From contig SHXL01000010.1 of the NCBI GenBank assembly GCA_009693345.1, positions 1 through 25,168 of the forward strand: a stretch of DNA of 25,168 nt, read 5' to 3'. Positions within the stretch are counted from its first letter, which is position 1. Each line of letters starts with the position of its first letter. The notes below the pieces were generated by a model. The model saw only the letters and a program-made list of their open reading frames with translations, did no database searches and was not told the origin of the DNA. This DNA is from Betaproteobacteria bacterium. Lineage in GTDB: Bacteria; Pseudomonadota; Gammaproteobacteria; Burkholderiales; SG8-39. Shown here in pieces: positions 1 to 7,929 of the stretch. The position numbers and the translations under genes are program-made.

Positions 1-104
1 GTGGCGACAAGGCTGCCAAGGGCGGCGACAAGGGCGGCGACAAGGGCGGCGACAAGGGCGGCAAGCCGGCCGAGAAACCGGCCGAGAAGAAAGAGAAGAA
101 GTAA
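1..104 (+). CDS. rplY: 50S ribosomal protein L25 (CTC family), C-terminal tail only, partial
   Basis: Only the last 33 codons are in the window, read in frame 3 and ending with TAA at 102-104. They encode a low-complexity tail of Gly-Gly-Asp-Lys repeats, then PAEKPAEK and a lysine-rich end (KKEKK). No conserved domain is visible. The name is inferred from position: pth and ychF follow directly, and rplY-pth-ychF is a common betaproteobacterial order in which the long L25/CTC form often carries a charged or Ala/Lys-rich C-terminal tail. L25 binds 5S rRNA in the large ribosomal subunit. The pth start lies 3 bases downstream, so the two are surely co-transcribed. The identity is likely but cannot be proven from the tail alone. 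Confidence 0.6.
   Translation, partial: GDKAAKGGDKGGDKGGDKGGKPAEKPAEKKEKK
21..62. repeat. 12-bp tandem repeat inside the rplY tail
   Basis: Three perfect copies of GGCGGCGACAAG (21-32, 33-44, 45-56) are followed by a partial copy (57-62) and preceded by degenerate copies. Each unit is four codons and encodes Gly-Gly-Asp-Lys, so copy number can change without shifting the frame. Confidence 0.85.
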
Positions 105-107
105 GCC

Positions 108-827
108 TTGGCCGGCGCCATCCGCCTCGTTGTCGGCCTGGGAAATCCCGGCAAGGACTACGAACGCACCCGCCACAACGCCGGTTTCTGGCTCGTGGAG
201 CGCTTTGCCGTGCAGTCGGCGGCGGCGCTGCGCAAGGACGGCAAGTACCAGGCGCTGGTCGGTCGCATGGGTGCCGCAGGGGGAACTGCGGGCGCCTGGC
301 TGGTGCTGCCGCAGAGTTTCATGAACGCCAGCGGGCGTGCGGTGCAGATGCTGGCCGGTTTCTTCAAGATTCTGCCCGCCGAGATCCTCGTGGTGCATGA
401 CGAACTCGACTTCGCGCCGGGCGTCGCGAAGATGAAGCAGGGTGGCGGCATCGCCGGCCACAACGGCCTGAAGGACATCTCGCAGCGGCTCGGTTCGCAT
501 GATTACTGGCGCCTGCGCGTGGGCATCGGGCACCCGGGAGACAAGAACGTCGTCGCGGACTACGTGCTGAACAAGCCATCGGCGGAGGACCGCGAAGCCA
601 TCGACGGCGCAATCGGGCGCTGTATCGAGGTGCTGCCGCTGTGCCTTGCCGGCGACCTGCAGGGGGCGATGCAGAAGTTGCATAGCTACGAGAAGGAAAA
701 GCCGGTCGAGAAGAAGGCCGAACCCAAGCCCAAGCCTGAACCCAGGCTCGAACCGAAGGTCGAAATCCCGCCGGAAAAGCCCGCAGCCAAAGGCCTCTTC
801 GGTTTGCTGTTCAGCAAGAAGAAGTAG
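108..827 (+). CDS. pth: Peptidyl-tRNA hydrolase with a charged C-terminal extension
   Basis: Cytosolic esterase that frees tRNA from peptidyl-tRNA dropped by stalled ribosomes. The N-terminus has the family signature GLGNPG (residues 10-15) and the catalytic His in TRHNAGF (His23). The other expected site residues are present: Asn13, Met72 in FMN, Asp98 in VVHDELD, and Asn119 in GHNGLKD. The start is a TTG at 108, three bases after the rplY stop; no better start lies close to the conserved N-terminus. The protein is 239 residues, while the family is usually about 190-200. The excess, from about residue 197, is a Lys/Pro/Glu-rich linker ending in a short hydrophobic, then basic patch (GLFGLLFSKKK). 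Function is certain; the role of the tail is unknown. Confidence 0.96.
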   Translation: MAGAIRLVVGLGNPGKDYERTRHNAGFWLVERFAVQSAAALRKDGKYQALVGRMGAAGGTAGAWLVLPQSFMNASGRAVQMLAGFFKILPAEILVVHDELDFAPGVAKMKQGGGIAGHNGLKDISQRLGSHDYWRLRVGIGHPGDKNVVADYVLNKPSAEDREAIDGAIGRCIEVLPLCLAGDLQGAMQKLHSYEKEKPVEKKAEPKPKPEPRLEPKVEIPPEKPAAKGLFGLLFSKKK

Positions 828-840
828 GCAAAAGCTCGAC

Positions 841-1935
<1,095 letters not shown>

Positions 1936-1980
1936 CTAGAACGACCAGATCTGGAGCTTGCGATTCAGAGCGGCAATTTT

Positions 1981-2019
1981 CTGGGTTTGACCCAGGGCGG
2001 GTGACCTGCCCGATTTTTT
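1981..2019 (+). terminator. Possible rho-independent terminator after ychF (two hairpins and T6)
   Basis: CTGGGT-TTG-ACCCAG (1981-1995) forms a perfect 6-bp stem. A second weaker stem, CGGGT/GCCCG with one G-T pair (1998-2012), is followed by TTTTTT at 2014-2019. The layout fits an intrinsic terminator about 45 bases after the ychF stop. The same bases may be decayed phoR coding sequence, so the hairpin could be fortuitous. Confidence 0.45.
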
Positions 2020-2878
2020 GTACCAGGGCCATTGTTACTTTACTGCACCATCTCCGGTTGTGCGAGCACGAGGGGCCGCGGGCAGCCAGCGCACGCTGTC
2101 GCTGCAGATCGTCTCCTTCGGCGACGAAGAGCACCTGCTGCTGTCGCAGGACGTCACGGGTGCGGCCAGGGTCGAAGCGATGCGGCGCGACTTCGTCGCC
2201 AACGTCTCCCACGAACTGCGCACGCCGCTGACGGTGCTCGCGGGTTTTCTTGAGACCATTCAGGATCTCAAGCTGGATGCGTCGCGGGTGCGCGATTACG
2301 TCGGCATGATGGCGCCGCAGGCCGAGCGCATGAAGCGGCTGATCGACGACCTGCTCACGCTCTCGTCGCTGGAACACGCGCCGCCGCCGGTCGCCGAGCG
2401 CATCGCGCTGCGGCCGCTGCTCCAGCGTGTGCGTGCCGAGGCGGACGGGTTGTCCGGGAACAAGCACCGGATCTCGCTCGAAGCGGCGGGGGAGTACGAT
2501 CTGCTTGGTGCGGAGAGCGAAATCGCGAGTGCGTTCGTGAACCTGGTGTCCAATGCGGTGCGTTATACGCCCGCCGGCGGCGAGATTCGCCTGCGCTGGA
2601 ACTCGCGCGATGCGGGCGCCGAGTTCTCGGTCGAGGACACGGGCATCGGCATCGACCCGGAGCATCTGCCTCGTCTCAGCGAGCGTTTTTACCGAGTGGA
2701 TCGCGGCCGTTCCCGCGAGACCGGCGGCACCGGCCTCGGCCTGTCGATCGTGAAGCACGCATTGGCGCGGCACCAGGCGACGCTGGCTATCGAGAGCACG
2801 CCCGGAAGAGGCAGCCGGTTTACTGTGCGCTTCCCTGCCGCGCGCCTTTCCCGGGCCCGGCAGAAGGTGGGGGGTTAG
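2018..2878 (+). CDS. phoR: 5'-truncated PhoR-type sensor histidine kinase (kinase core only; probable pseudogene)
   Basis: The open frame holds the end of a PAS-like segment (TLSLQIVSFGDEEHLLLSQD), the dimerisation/phosphoacceptor helix FVANVSHELRTPLTV (phospho-His65 counted from the TTG at 2018), and a full HATPase: N box NLVSNAVRYTP, G1 DTGIGI, the FYRVDR F box, and G2 GGTGLGLSIV. These match PhoR, the phosphate-starvation kinase that phosphorylates PhoB. The transmembrane region and most of the PAS domain (about 140 residues of a usual 430) are missing, no phoB precedes it, and an in-frame TGA at 1988 closes the frame. Candidate starts (TTG 2018, GTG 2060) lack a Shine-Dalgarno. If made at all, the protein would be soluble and blind to its signal. 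The neighbours sixA, ppx and ppk1 fit a phosphate locus. An assembly misjoin is the main alternative. Confidence 0.8.
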   Translation: MYQGHCYFTAPSPVVRARGAAGSQRTLSLQIVSFGDEEHLLLSQDVTGAARVEAMRRDFVANVSHELRTPLTVLAGFLETIQDLKLDASRVRDYVGMMAPQAERMKRLIDDLLTLSSLEHAPPPVAERIALRPLLQRVRAEADGLSGNKHRISLEAAGEYDLLGAESEIASAFVNLVSNAVRYTPAGGEIRLRWNSRDAGAEFSVEDTGIGIDPEHLPRLSERFYRVDRGRSRETGGTGLGLSIVKHALARHQATLAIESTPGRGSRFTVRFPAARLSRARQKVGG

Positions 2879-3331
2879 ATGGAGCTTATTCTTTGGCGGC
2901 ACGCGGACGCGGAGGAGGGAGAGCGCGACCTGGAGCGCAAGCTCACCGGCAAGGGCCGCAAGCAGGCCGCGCGCGTGGCGCAGTGGCTGCAGCACCGGCT
3001 GCCGTCGAAATTCACGTTGATTTCCAGTCCGGCGCGGCGCGCCCGGGAGACCGCGGACGCACTCGAGGCGCGCTACAAGATTTCGGACCGCCTTGCGCCT
3101 GGCGCGCAGTTCAAAGACCTTATCGAGGCCGCCGGCTGGCCCGGGCACAAGGGCGTGTTAATCCTGGTCGGGCACCAGCCGGATTTCGGGCGGGCGGCAG
3201 CGGCGCTCGTTTCCGGCCGGCCGTCCGACTGGAGCGTCAAGAAGGGCGGACTGTGGTGGCTCGATAACCGCGAGCGCGATGGTGATGCGCAGGTGGTGGT
3301 GCGCGCGGTGATCGCGCCGGACCTGATTTAG
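2879..3331 (+). CDS. sixA: SixA-like phosphohistidine phosphatase (histidine phosphatase family)
   Basis: 150-residue member of the branch-2 histidine phosphatase superfamily. It has the N-terminal RHG-type motif as LWRHADAE (Arg7, catalytic His8), the SSPARRARET motif (about 49-58) that supplies a second Arg, and the second His in VGHQPDF (His99). E. coli SixA removes phosphate from histidine phosphotransfer domains such as that of ArcB and PtsN partners. The ATG follows the phoR stop without a gap, so the two are translationally coupled. It converges on ppx with only 7 bases between stops. The family is certain; the true substrate is not. Confidence 0.85.
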   Translation: MELILWRHADAEEGERDLERKLTGKGRKQAARVAQWLQHRLPSKFTLISSPARRARETADALEARYKISDRLAPGAQFKDLIEAAGWPGHKGVLILVGHQPDFGRAAAALVSGRPSDWSVKKGGLWWLDNRERDGDAQVVVRAVIAPDLI

Positions 3332-3338
3332 CCGCGCC

Positions 3339-4862
3339 TCAGTTTCGTAGCTGCGCGACTTTTTTCTCCGACAGGCCATTGACGGAGAATTTCATGCCGA
3401 TTGCTTTCCAGTGCTCGGTTTCGGTGTCGAGCGCGGCGGCGGCCAGCGGGTTTTCCTCCAGCCAGGCCTGCGGCAGGTCGAGCAGGTAGCCGGCCTCGTC
3501 GCCGGCCACGCGCAGCAGCGGAAAGCGCGCGTCGGTGCGGTTGCGCAGCACCAGCGCCGCGACCCGCAGCGCGAACACCAGCGCCCAGTCCCCGTCCTCC
3601 AGGCCCGCGTCGTGCATCTTGCCCAGCTTGCCGCGGTGCGCGAGCACGATGCGCGCGAGGCGTTGCTGTTCCATGCGCGAAAAGCCCGGCATGTCGGCAT
3701 TTGACAGGATGTAGGCCGAGTGCTTGTGATATTGGGCGTGCGCCACCGACAAGCCGATCTCCGCCAGCCGCGCCGCCCAGTCGAGCAGCAGCCGCTCCGT
3801 TTCCGGTTCTTTTTCTTCCGGGGAGATGGAATCGAACATCCTGAGCGCCAGGATTCGTACCCGCTCGGCCTGCGCCGGATCGGCGTGGTAGCGGCGCATG
3901 AACTGCGTCACCGTCGCCTCGCGCATGTCGTGGTACTGCACGCGCCCGAGCAGGTCGTAGAGCACGCCATGCCGGAGCGCGCCATCCGAAACAGCCATGC
4001 GCTCTATGCCGAGCTCGGCAAACGCCGCGAGCATGATCGCCAGGCCGCCGGGCATCACCACCGCCCGGTCCTTGCGCAGCCCGGCGATGCGGTCGGGTTC
4101 GGCACGCTCGTGCTTGAGCAGGAGGCTCTTCAGCCGCTCCAACCCCTCCAGCGTAATGCCTTCCGCGGCGAAGCCGTTCTCGCGCAGGATCGACTCCAGC
4201 GCGCGCGCGGTGCCCGATGAGCCCACGGCTTCCTGCCAGCCGGCGCTGCGGTATGCGCCCGCCATGCCGGCGAGTTCCTGGCGCGCCGCGAGCTCGGCCT
4301 TCTTGAAACGCGACTTGTCGATCCGTCCTTCGGGAAAGTAGGCAAGGCTGTAGCTGATGCAGCCCATGTAGAGACTCTCCGTCAGCAGCGGGTCGAGGCC
4401 TTTGCCGACGATGAATTCGGTGGAGCCGCCGCCGATGTCCACCACCAGCCGCTTTTTGTCCGACCCGTGCGCCGCCGGCGCGATCGCGTGCGCGACGCCG
4501 AGGTAGATGAGGCGCGCTTCTTCGCGGCCGGCGATCACCTCGATCGGGAAGCCGAGCGCTGCGCGCGCCTCGCGCAGGAACTGCGGCGCATTCTTGGCCA
4601 CCCGCAGCGTGTTGGTCCCCACCGCGCGCACGGCGCCGCGCGGCAGGCCGCGCAGGCGCTCGCCGATGCGCGCCAGCGCTTCCAGCGCCCGCGCCTGCGT
4701 GGCGCGGTCGATGCGCTTGTCGGCGGTCAGGCCGGCGCCCAGGCGCACCACTTCGCGCAGCGAATCGAGCGGATAGATCTGCCGGTCGACGACCCTGCCG
4801 ACCTGCAGGTGGAAACTGTTCGAGCCGAGGTCGACCGCGGCGAGCACGTCAGGGCGGGGCAT
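3339..4862 (-). CDS. ppx: Exopolyphosphatase (Ppx/GppA family)
   Basis: Releases orthophosphate from the ends of polyphosphate chains, or hydrolyses pppGpp in the GppA variant. The ASKHA phosphate-1 motif is AAVDLGSNSFHL (8-19), the phosphate-2 region is VVDIGGGSTEF, and EAVGSSGTARALES follows. A C-terminal HD-like helical region is recognisable by HAQYHKHSAYIL. At 507 residues it matches E. coli Ppx (513). The chosen ATG (4860-4862) puts the first motif at the usual distance; an upstream in-frame extension looks unlike the family. It is divergent from ppk1, so the making and breaking of polyphosphate are controlled from one 138-bp gap. Ppx is preferred over GppA from length and context. Confidence 0.93.
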   Translation of the reverse strand: MPRPDVLAAVDLGSNSFHLQVGRVVDRQIYPLDSLREVVRLGAGLTADKRIDRATQARALEALARIGERLRGLPRGAVRAVGTNTLRVAKNAPQFLREARAALGFPIEVIAGREEARLIYLGVAHAIAPAAHGSDKKRLVVDIGGGSTEFIVGKGLDPLLTESLYMGCISYSLAYFPEGRIDKSRFKKAELAARQELAGMAGAYRSAGWQEAVGSSGTARALESILRENGFAAEGITLEGLERLKSLLLKHERAEPDRIAGLRKDRAVVMPGGLAIMLAAFAELGIERMAVSDGALRHGVLYDLLGRVQYHDMREATVTQFMRRYHADPAQAERVRILALRMFDSISPEEKEPETERLLLDWAARLAEIGLSVAHAQYHKHSAYILSNADMPGFSRMEQQRLARIVLAHRGKLGKMHDAGLEDGDWALVFALRVAALVLRNRTDARFPLLRVAGDEAGYLLDLPQAWLEENPLAAAALDTETEHWKAIGMKFSVNGLSEKKVAQLRN

Positions 4863-5000
4863 GGCGAGGAAAAGCTTACACCCTGTGGATAAGCTGGGAA
4901 ATCGGGCTAGAAGCCGGGTGCGCCGTGGTTTCACATCGCTGCAACGATTGTCGTGTAGGCTAGGCGCTTAGAGGTCGCAAGCCCCTCCCCGCTGTCCCCC
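4863..5000. promoter_or_regulatory. Divergent ppx/ppk1 intergenic region
   Basis: This 138-bp gap must carry the promoters for both genes. I see no convincing sigma-70 pair and no PhoB box (two CTGTCAT-like repeats). A TTGTCG at 4948-4953 has no good -10 at the right distance. One consensus DnaA-box 9-mer (TGTGGATAA, 4884-4892) lies just upstream of ppx and is probably chance. Confidence 0.4.
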
Positions 5001-7085
5001 ATGGTCAAAAAGAATCTCCAACCGTCGCATTTCCTGAACCGGGAGTTGGGCCTGCTCGAGTTCAACCGGCGGGTCCTGGCGCAGGCGGCCGACGACGCGG
5101 TGCCCTTGCTCGAGCGGCTGCGCTTCCTCACCATCGTTTCCTCCAATCTCGACGAGTTCTTCGAAATCCGCGTCGCGGGACTGAAGGAGCAGATCAAGGC
5201 GGGCATCAAGGAATCGGGTCCCGACGGCCGCAGTCCGGCGGAAGTCTACGAGCTGGTGTCGGCGCAGGCTCGTGCCCTGGTCGGCGAGCAGTACCGGCTG
5301 CTGAACAGCGTGCTGCTGCCCGCGCTGGTCAAGCAAGGTGTGATTTTTCCGAAACGGGAGGACTGGACCGAGCCGCAGCGCACCTGGATCCGGGATTATT
5401 TCATGCGCGAGCTGCTGCCCGTGCTTACCCCGATGGGCCTCGACCCGGCGCATCCGTTCCCGCGCGTGCTGAACAAGTCGCTCAACCTCGCGATCGAGCT
5501 GGAAGGCCGCGATTCCTTCGGGCGCAAATCGCGCGCCGCCATCGTGCAGGCGCCGCGCGCGCTGCCGCGCGTCATCCGGTTGCCCGCGGACGTCGCGGGC
5601 GCCGAGTACGCGTTCGTGTTCCTTTCCTCGATCCTGCACGCGCACGTGGACGAACTGTTCTCGGGCATGGAGATCAAAGGTTGCCACCAGTTCCGCGTGA
5701 CGCGCAATTCAGATCTCTTCGTGGACGAGGAAGAGATCAAGAACATGCGCATCGCGATCCAGGGCGAGCTCCTGCAGCGCCATTTCGGCGATGCGGTGCG
5801 CGTGGAAGTCGCCGACAACTGTTCGCAGCAGACCATTGATTTCCTCCTGCAGCAGTTCGGCTTGTCGGAAGCGGACCTGTACCGGGTCGACGGCCCGGTC
5901 AACCTTTACCGTCTGAGCGAGGTGACCGACCGCGTCGAGCGGCCCGATCTCAAGTACCCGGTGTTCCAGCCCGCGCCGCCGCCGGCGCTGGCCGGCCAGA
6001 AGGACATCTATGCGGTGCTCAAGAAGCAGGACGTGCTGCTGCACCACCCGTACGAATTGTTCACGCCGGTGATCGATTTCATCCGCACCTCGGTCACCGA
6101 TCCGCGCGTGATCGCGATCAAGCAGACCGTGTACCGCACCGGCACCGACTCCGAACTGATGGAAATCCTGATCGAAGCGGCAAAGCGAGGCAAGGAAGTC
6201 ACGGTGGTGGTGGAACTGATGGCGCGCTTCGACGAGGAAGTGAACATTACCTGGGCGTCGCGGCTGGAGGAGGTCGGAGCGCACGTCATCTACGGCGTGG
6301 TCGGCCACAAGACCCATGCCAAGATGGCGCTGGTGGTGCGGCGCGAGGACGGTCCGCAGGGCACCGTGCTCAGGCGCTACGCGCACCTTGCCACCGGTAA
6401 CTACCACCCGCGCACCGCGCGCCAGTACACCGATTTCGGGCTGCTCACCGCGAAGGAAGAGATCTGTTCGGACGTCAACGAAGTCTTCAAGCAGCTCACC
6501 GGGCTCGGCCGCTCGAGCCGCATGAAGCACCTGTGGCTGTCGCCCTTCACGCTGCACAAGCGCGTGGTGGCGGCGGTCAGGAACGAAGTGCGTCTCGCCA
6601 AGGAAGGCAAGCCGGCGCGCATCATCGCGAAGATGAACGCGCTGCTCGAACCCGACCTGATCGAGGAGCTCTATGCGGCCTCGCAGGCGGGGGTGCAGAT
6701 CGACCTCGTCGTGCGCGGCGTCTGCGCGCTGCGTCCCGGGGTTGCGGGGCTCTCGGAAAACATCCGCGTGCGTTCCGTCGTCGGCAGGTTTCTCGAGCAC
6801 ACCCGCATCTGCTATTTCCTGAACGACGGCGCCGAGGACGTGTTTCTGTCGAGCGCCGACTGGATGGACCGCAATTTCTTCCGCCGCATCGAGTTGGCCT
6901 TCCCGGTGCTCGATCCGGTGCTGAAGGCGCGTGTCATCAATGAAGGGTTGAAGGCCTATCTCGACGACGCAAACCAGGCCTGGACCATGACGTCCGAAGG
7001 CGCCTTCGAGGCGCCCGCGCCGCGCCGTGGCAAGCCGCGCGTGGTGCAAGAGGAGTTGCTGCGCACACTCGTGCCCGCGGCCTGA
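5001..7085 (+). CDS. ppk1: Polyphosphate kinase 1
   Basis: Reversibly transfers the gamma phosphate of ATP to polyphosphate. It is 694 residues, the usual length. The N domain opens with FLNRELGLLEFNRRVLAQA, and the head domain has FLTIVSSNLDEFFEIRVAG. The two phospholipase-D-like catalytic domains carry the autophosphorylated His in GHKTHAKMAL (His439, matching E. coli His435) and the second His in FLEHTRICYF (His600, matching His592). Other conserved blocks are YRTGTDSELM and HLATGNYHPRTAR. The ATG at 5001 fits relatives. It is followed by dgkA after 15 bases. Polyphosphate stored here links to the adjacent ppx. Confidence 0.97.
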   Translation: MVKKNLQPSHFLNRELGLLEFNRRVLAQAADDAVPLLERLRFLTIVSSNLDEFFEIRVAGLKEQIKAGIKESGPDGRSPAEVYELVSAQARALVGEQYRLLNSVLLPALVKQGVIFPKREDWTEPQRTWIRDYFMRELLPVLTPMGLDPAHPFPRVLNKSLNLAIELEGRDSFGRKSRAAIVQAPRALPRVIRLPADVAGAEYAFVFLSSILHAHVDELFSGMEIKGCHQFRVTRNSDLFVDEEEIKNMRIAIQGELLQRHFGDAVRVEVADNCSQQTIDFLLQQFGLSEADLYRVDGPVNLYRLSEVTDRVERPDLKYPVFQPAPPPALAGQKDIYAVLKKQDVLLHHPYELFTPVIDFIRTSVTDPRVIAIKQTVYRTGTDSELMEILIEAAKRGKEVTVVVELMARFDEEVNITWASRLEEVGAHVIYGVVGHKTHAKMALVVRREDGPQGTVLRRYAHLATGNYHPRTARQYTDFGLLTAKEEICSDVNEVFKQLTGLGRSSRMKHLWLSPFTLHKRVVAAVRNEVRLAKEGKPARIIAKMNALLEPDLIEELYAASQAGVQIDLVVRGVCALRPGVAGLSENIRVRSVVGRFLEHTRICYFLNDGAEDVFLSSADWMDRNFFRRIELAFPVLDPVLKARVINEGLKAYLDDANQAWTMTSEGAFEAPAPRRGKPRVVQEELLRTLVPAA

Positions 7086-7100
7086 TAGAGTCGGCGCGGG

Positions 7101-7469
7101 ATGGAGAACTCCCACAAAGGCAGGACCGGCCTGCGGCGGCTGATCAACGCGACGCGATACTCGCTGTCCGGCCTGGCCGCCGCGCTGCGGCATGAGGACG
7201 CTTTTCGCCAGGAAGTGATGCTCGCGGCGATCCTGGTCCCGGCGGGCGCGTTGCTCGGCACAACGGGCCTGGAGCGTGCGCTGCTTGTCGGCAGTGTACT
7301 GCTCGTTCTGGTCATCGAACTGCTCAATTCCGCGATCGAGGCGGCGGTGGATCGCGTTTCGCTGGACGATCATCACCTTGCCAAGCGCGCCAAGGACCTG
7401 GGCAGCGCTGCGGTGATGCTTTCGCTGCTGAACGTGGCGGTGGTGTGGTTGCTCGTTCTGGCCGCTTAA
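7101..7469 (+). CDS. dgkA: Diacylglycerol kinase (prokaryotic DgkA family)
   Basis: Small integral inner-membrane kinase (122 residues, three membrane segments) that recycles diacylglycerol to phosphatidic acid. Landmarks are the N-terminal amphipathic region with ATRYSLSGLAAALRHEDAFRQE, the family signature VIELLNSAIEAAVDR (Glu73, Asn76, catalytic Glu80), and KRAKDLGSAAV (Lys98, Asp99). Hydrophobic stretches lie at about 40-55, 60-78 and 103-121. It sits downstream of ppk1 on the same strand and probably shares its message. Its stop codon is the first base pair of the 7469-7484 hairpin. Confidence 0.95.
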   Translation: MENSHKGRTGLRRLINATRYSLSGLAAALRHEDAFRQEVMLAAILVPAGALLGTTGLERALLVGSVLLVLVIELLNSAIEAAVDRVSLDDHHLAKRAKDLGSAAVMLSLLNVAVVWLLVLAA

Positions 7470-7484
7470 GGGGTCAGAGCCCCT
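7469..7484. terminator. Hairpin between convergent dgkA and the sox operon
   Basis: AGGGGT-CAGA-GCCCCT forms a 6-bp stem (one G-T pair) with a 4-base loop. It fills most of the 22-bp gap between two convergent stop codons. It could stop transcripts from both sides, but no T-run follows on either strand. The GGGGTCAGA core also resembles short REP-type palindromes I recall from proteobacterial genomes. Confidence 0.45.
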
Positions 7485-7491
7485 CTGGTAG

Positions 7492-7929
7492 TCAGGGCCG
7501 CAGGTAGGAAAAACCTTCGCGCTGCTGCAGGCGCGTGATTTCCGAGACGCCCGAGGGCACATAGGCGGCTTCCTCGATGAACTGGTCCCTGGTCAGCTTG
7601 CGGTTGCGCAGCGTGATCTCGCAGACATCGAACTTGACGCCCTGGCTCTTCAGGTCCTGCACGATCGCCTCGTAGGGATTGCCGTTGGCGTCTTTCTTGC
7701 CCTTCATCAGATAGTCGACGCCCTGCGCATGCGCAACGACGACGATCTGCGCCTTGGGGTTCACCTCGAGATGGTTGCGGACATTGCGCAGTCCGTTGGT
7801 TGCCTGGGGCAAACCCTCATTCAGGTGATAGACCACTTTATCGGGGCCGATGGGATCGGTAAGCGAGTCGCCGCTGCTGGCACAGCCGGCGATTGCGAGT
7901 ACTGCCAGAATTCCGATTAGCCGATTCAT
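7492..7929 (-). CDS. DsrE-family lipoprotein at the end of the sox operon
   Basis: 145 residues. The N-terminus is a lipoprotein signal with lipobox IAGC (Cys16), followed by Ala, so outer-membrane attachment facing the periplasm is likely. The rest fits the DsrE/DsrF-like fold: a VVYHLNEG strand-loop, ALRN-type helix (GLRNVRNHLEV), QIVVVAHAQGVDYLM, and a single Cys103 in FDVCEITL, the position of the sulfur-carrying cysteine in related DsrE/TusD-type proteins. The strong ribosome site AAGGAGG precedes the ATG, which overlaps the stop of the upstream MBL gene (ATGA). The context suggests handling of sulfane sulfur or sulfide in the periplasm, which is inference. DsrE-like proteins also occur with no known substrate. 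Confidence 0.8.
   Translation of the reverse strand: MNRLIGILAVLAIAGCASSGDSLTDPIGPDKVVYHLNEGLPQATNGLRNVRNHLEVNPKAQIVVVAHAQGVDYLMKGKKDANGNPYEAIVQDLKSQGVKFDVCEITLRNRKLTRDQFIEEAAYVPSGVSEITRLQQREGFSYLRP

Noticed and set aside
21..62. Regular repeats at the left edge as a CRISPR array
   Set aside because: 12-bp units with no spacers, in frame with a protein tail.
1..324. 107-codon open frame at the left edge in frame 1
   Set aside because: Ala/Thr/Arg repeats are a frame-shifted reading of the rplY repeats and of pth.
4884..4892. Consensus DnaA box (TGTGGATAA) upstream of ppx
   Set aside because: A single 9-mer is expected by chance roughly once per 30 kb on both strands, no second box or AT-rich unwinding region is nearby, and no origin genes flank it.
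5709..7562. 617-codon open frame antisense to ppk1
   Set aside because: Arg/His/Gln-rich translation typical of the antisense of a GC-rich gene, no motif, and ppk1 itself is unmistakable.
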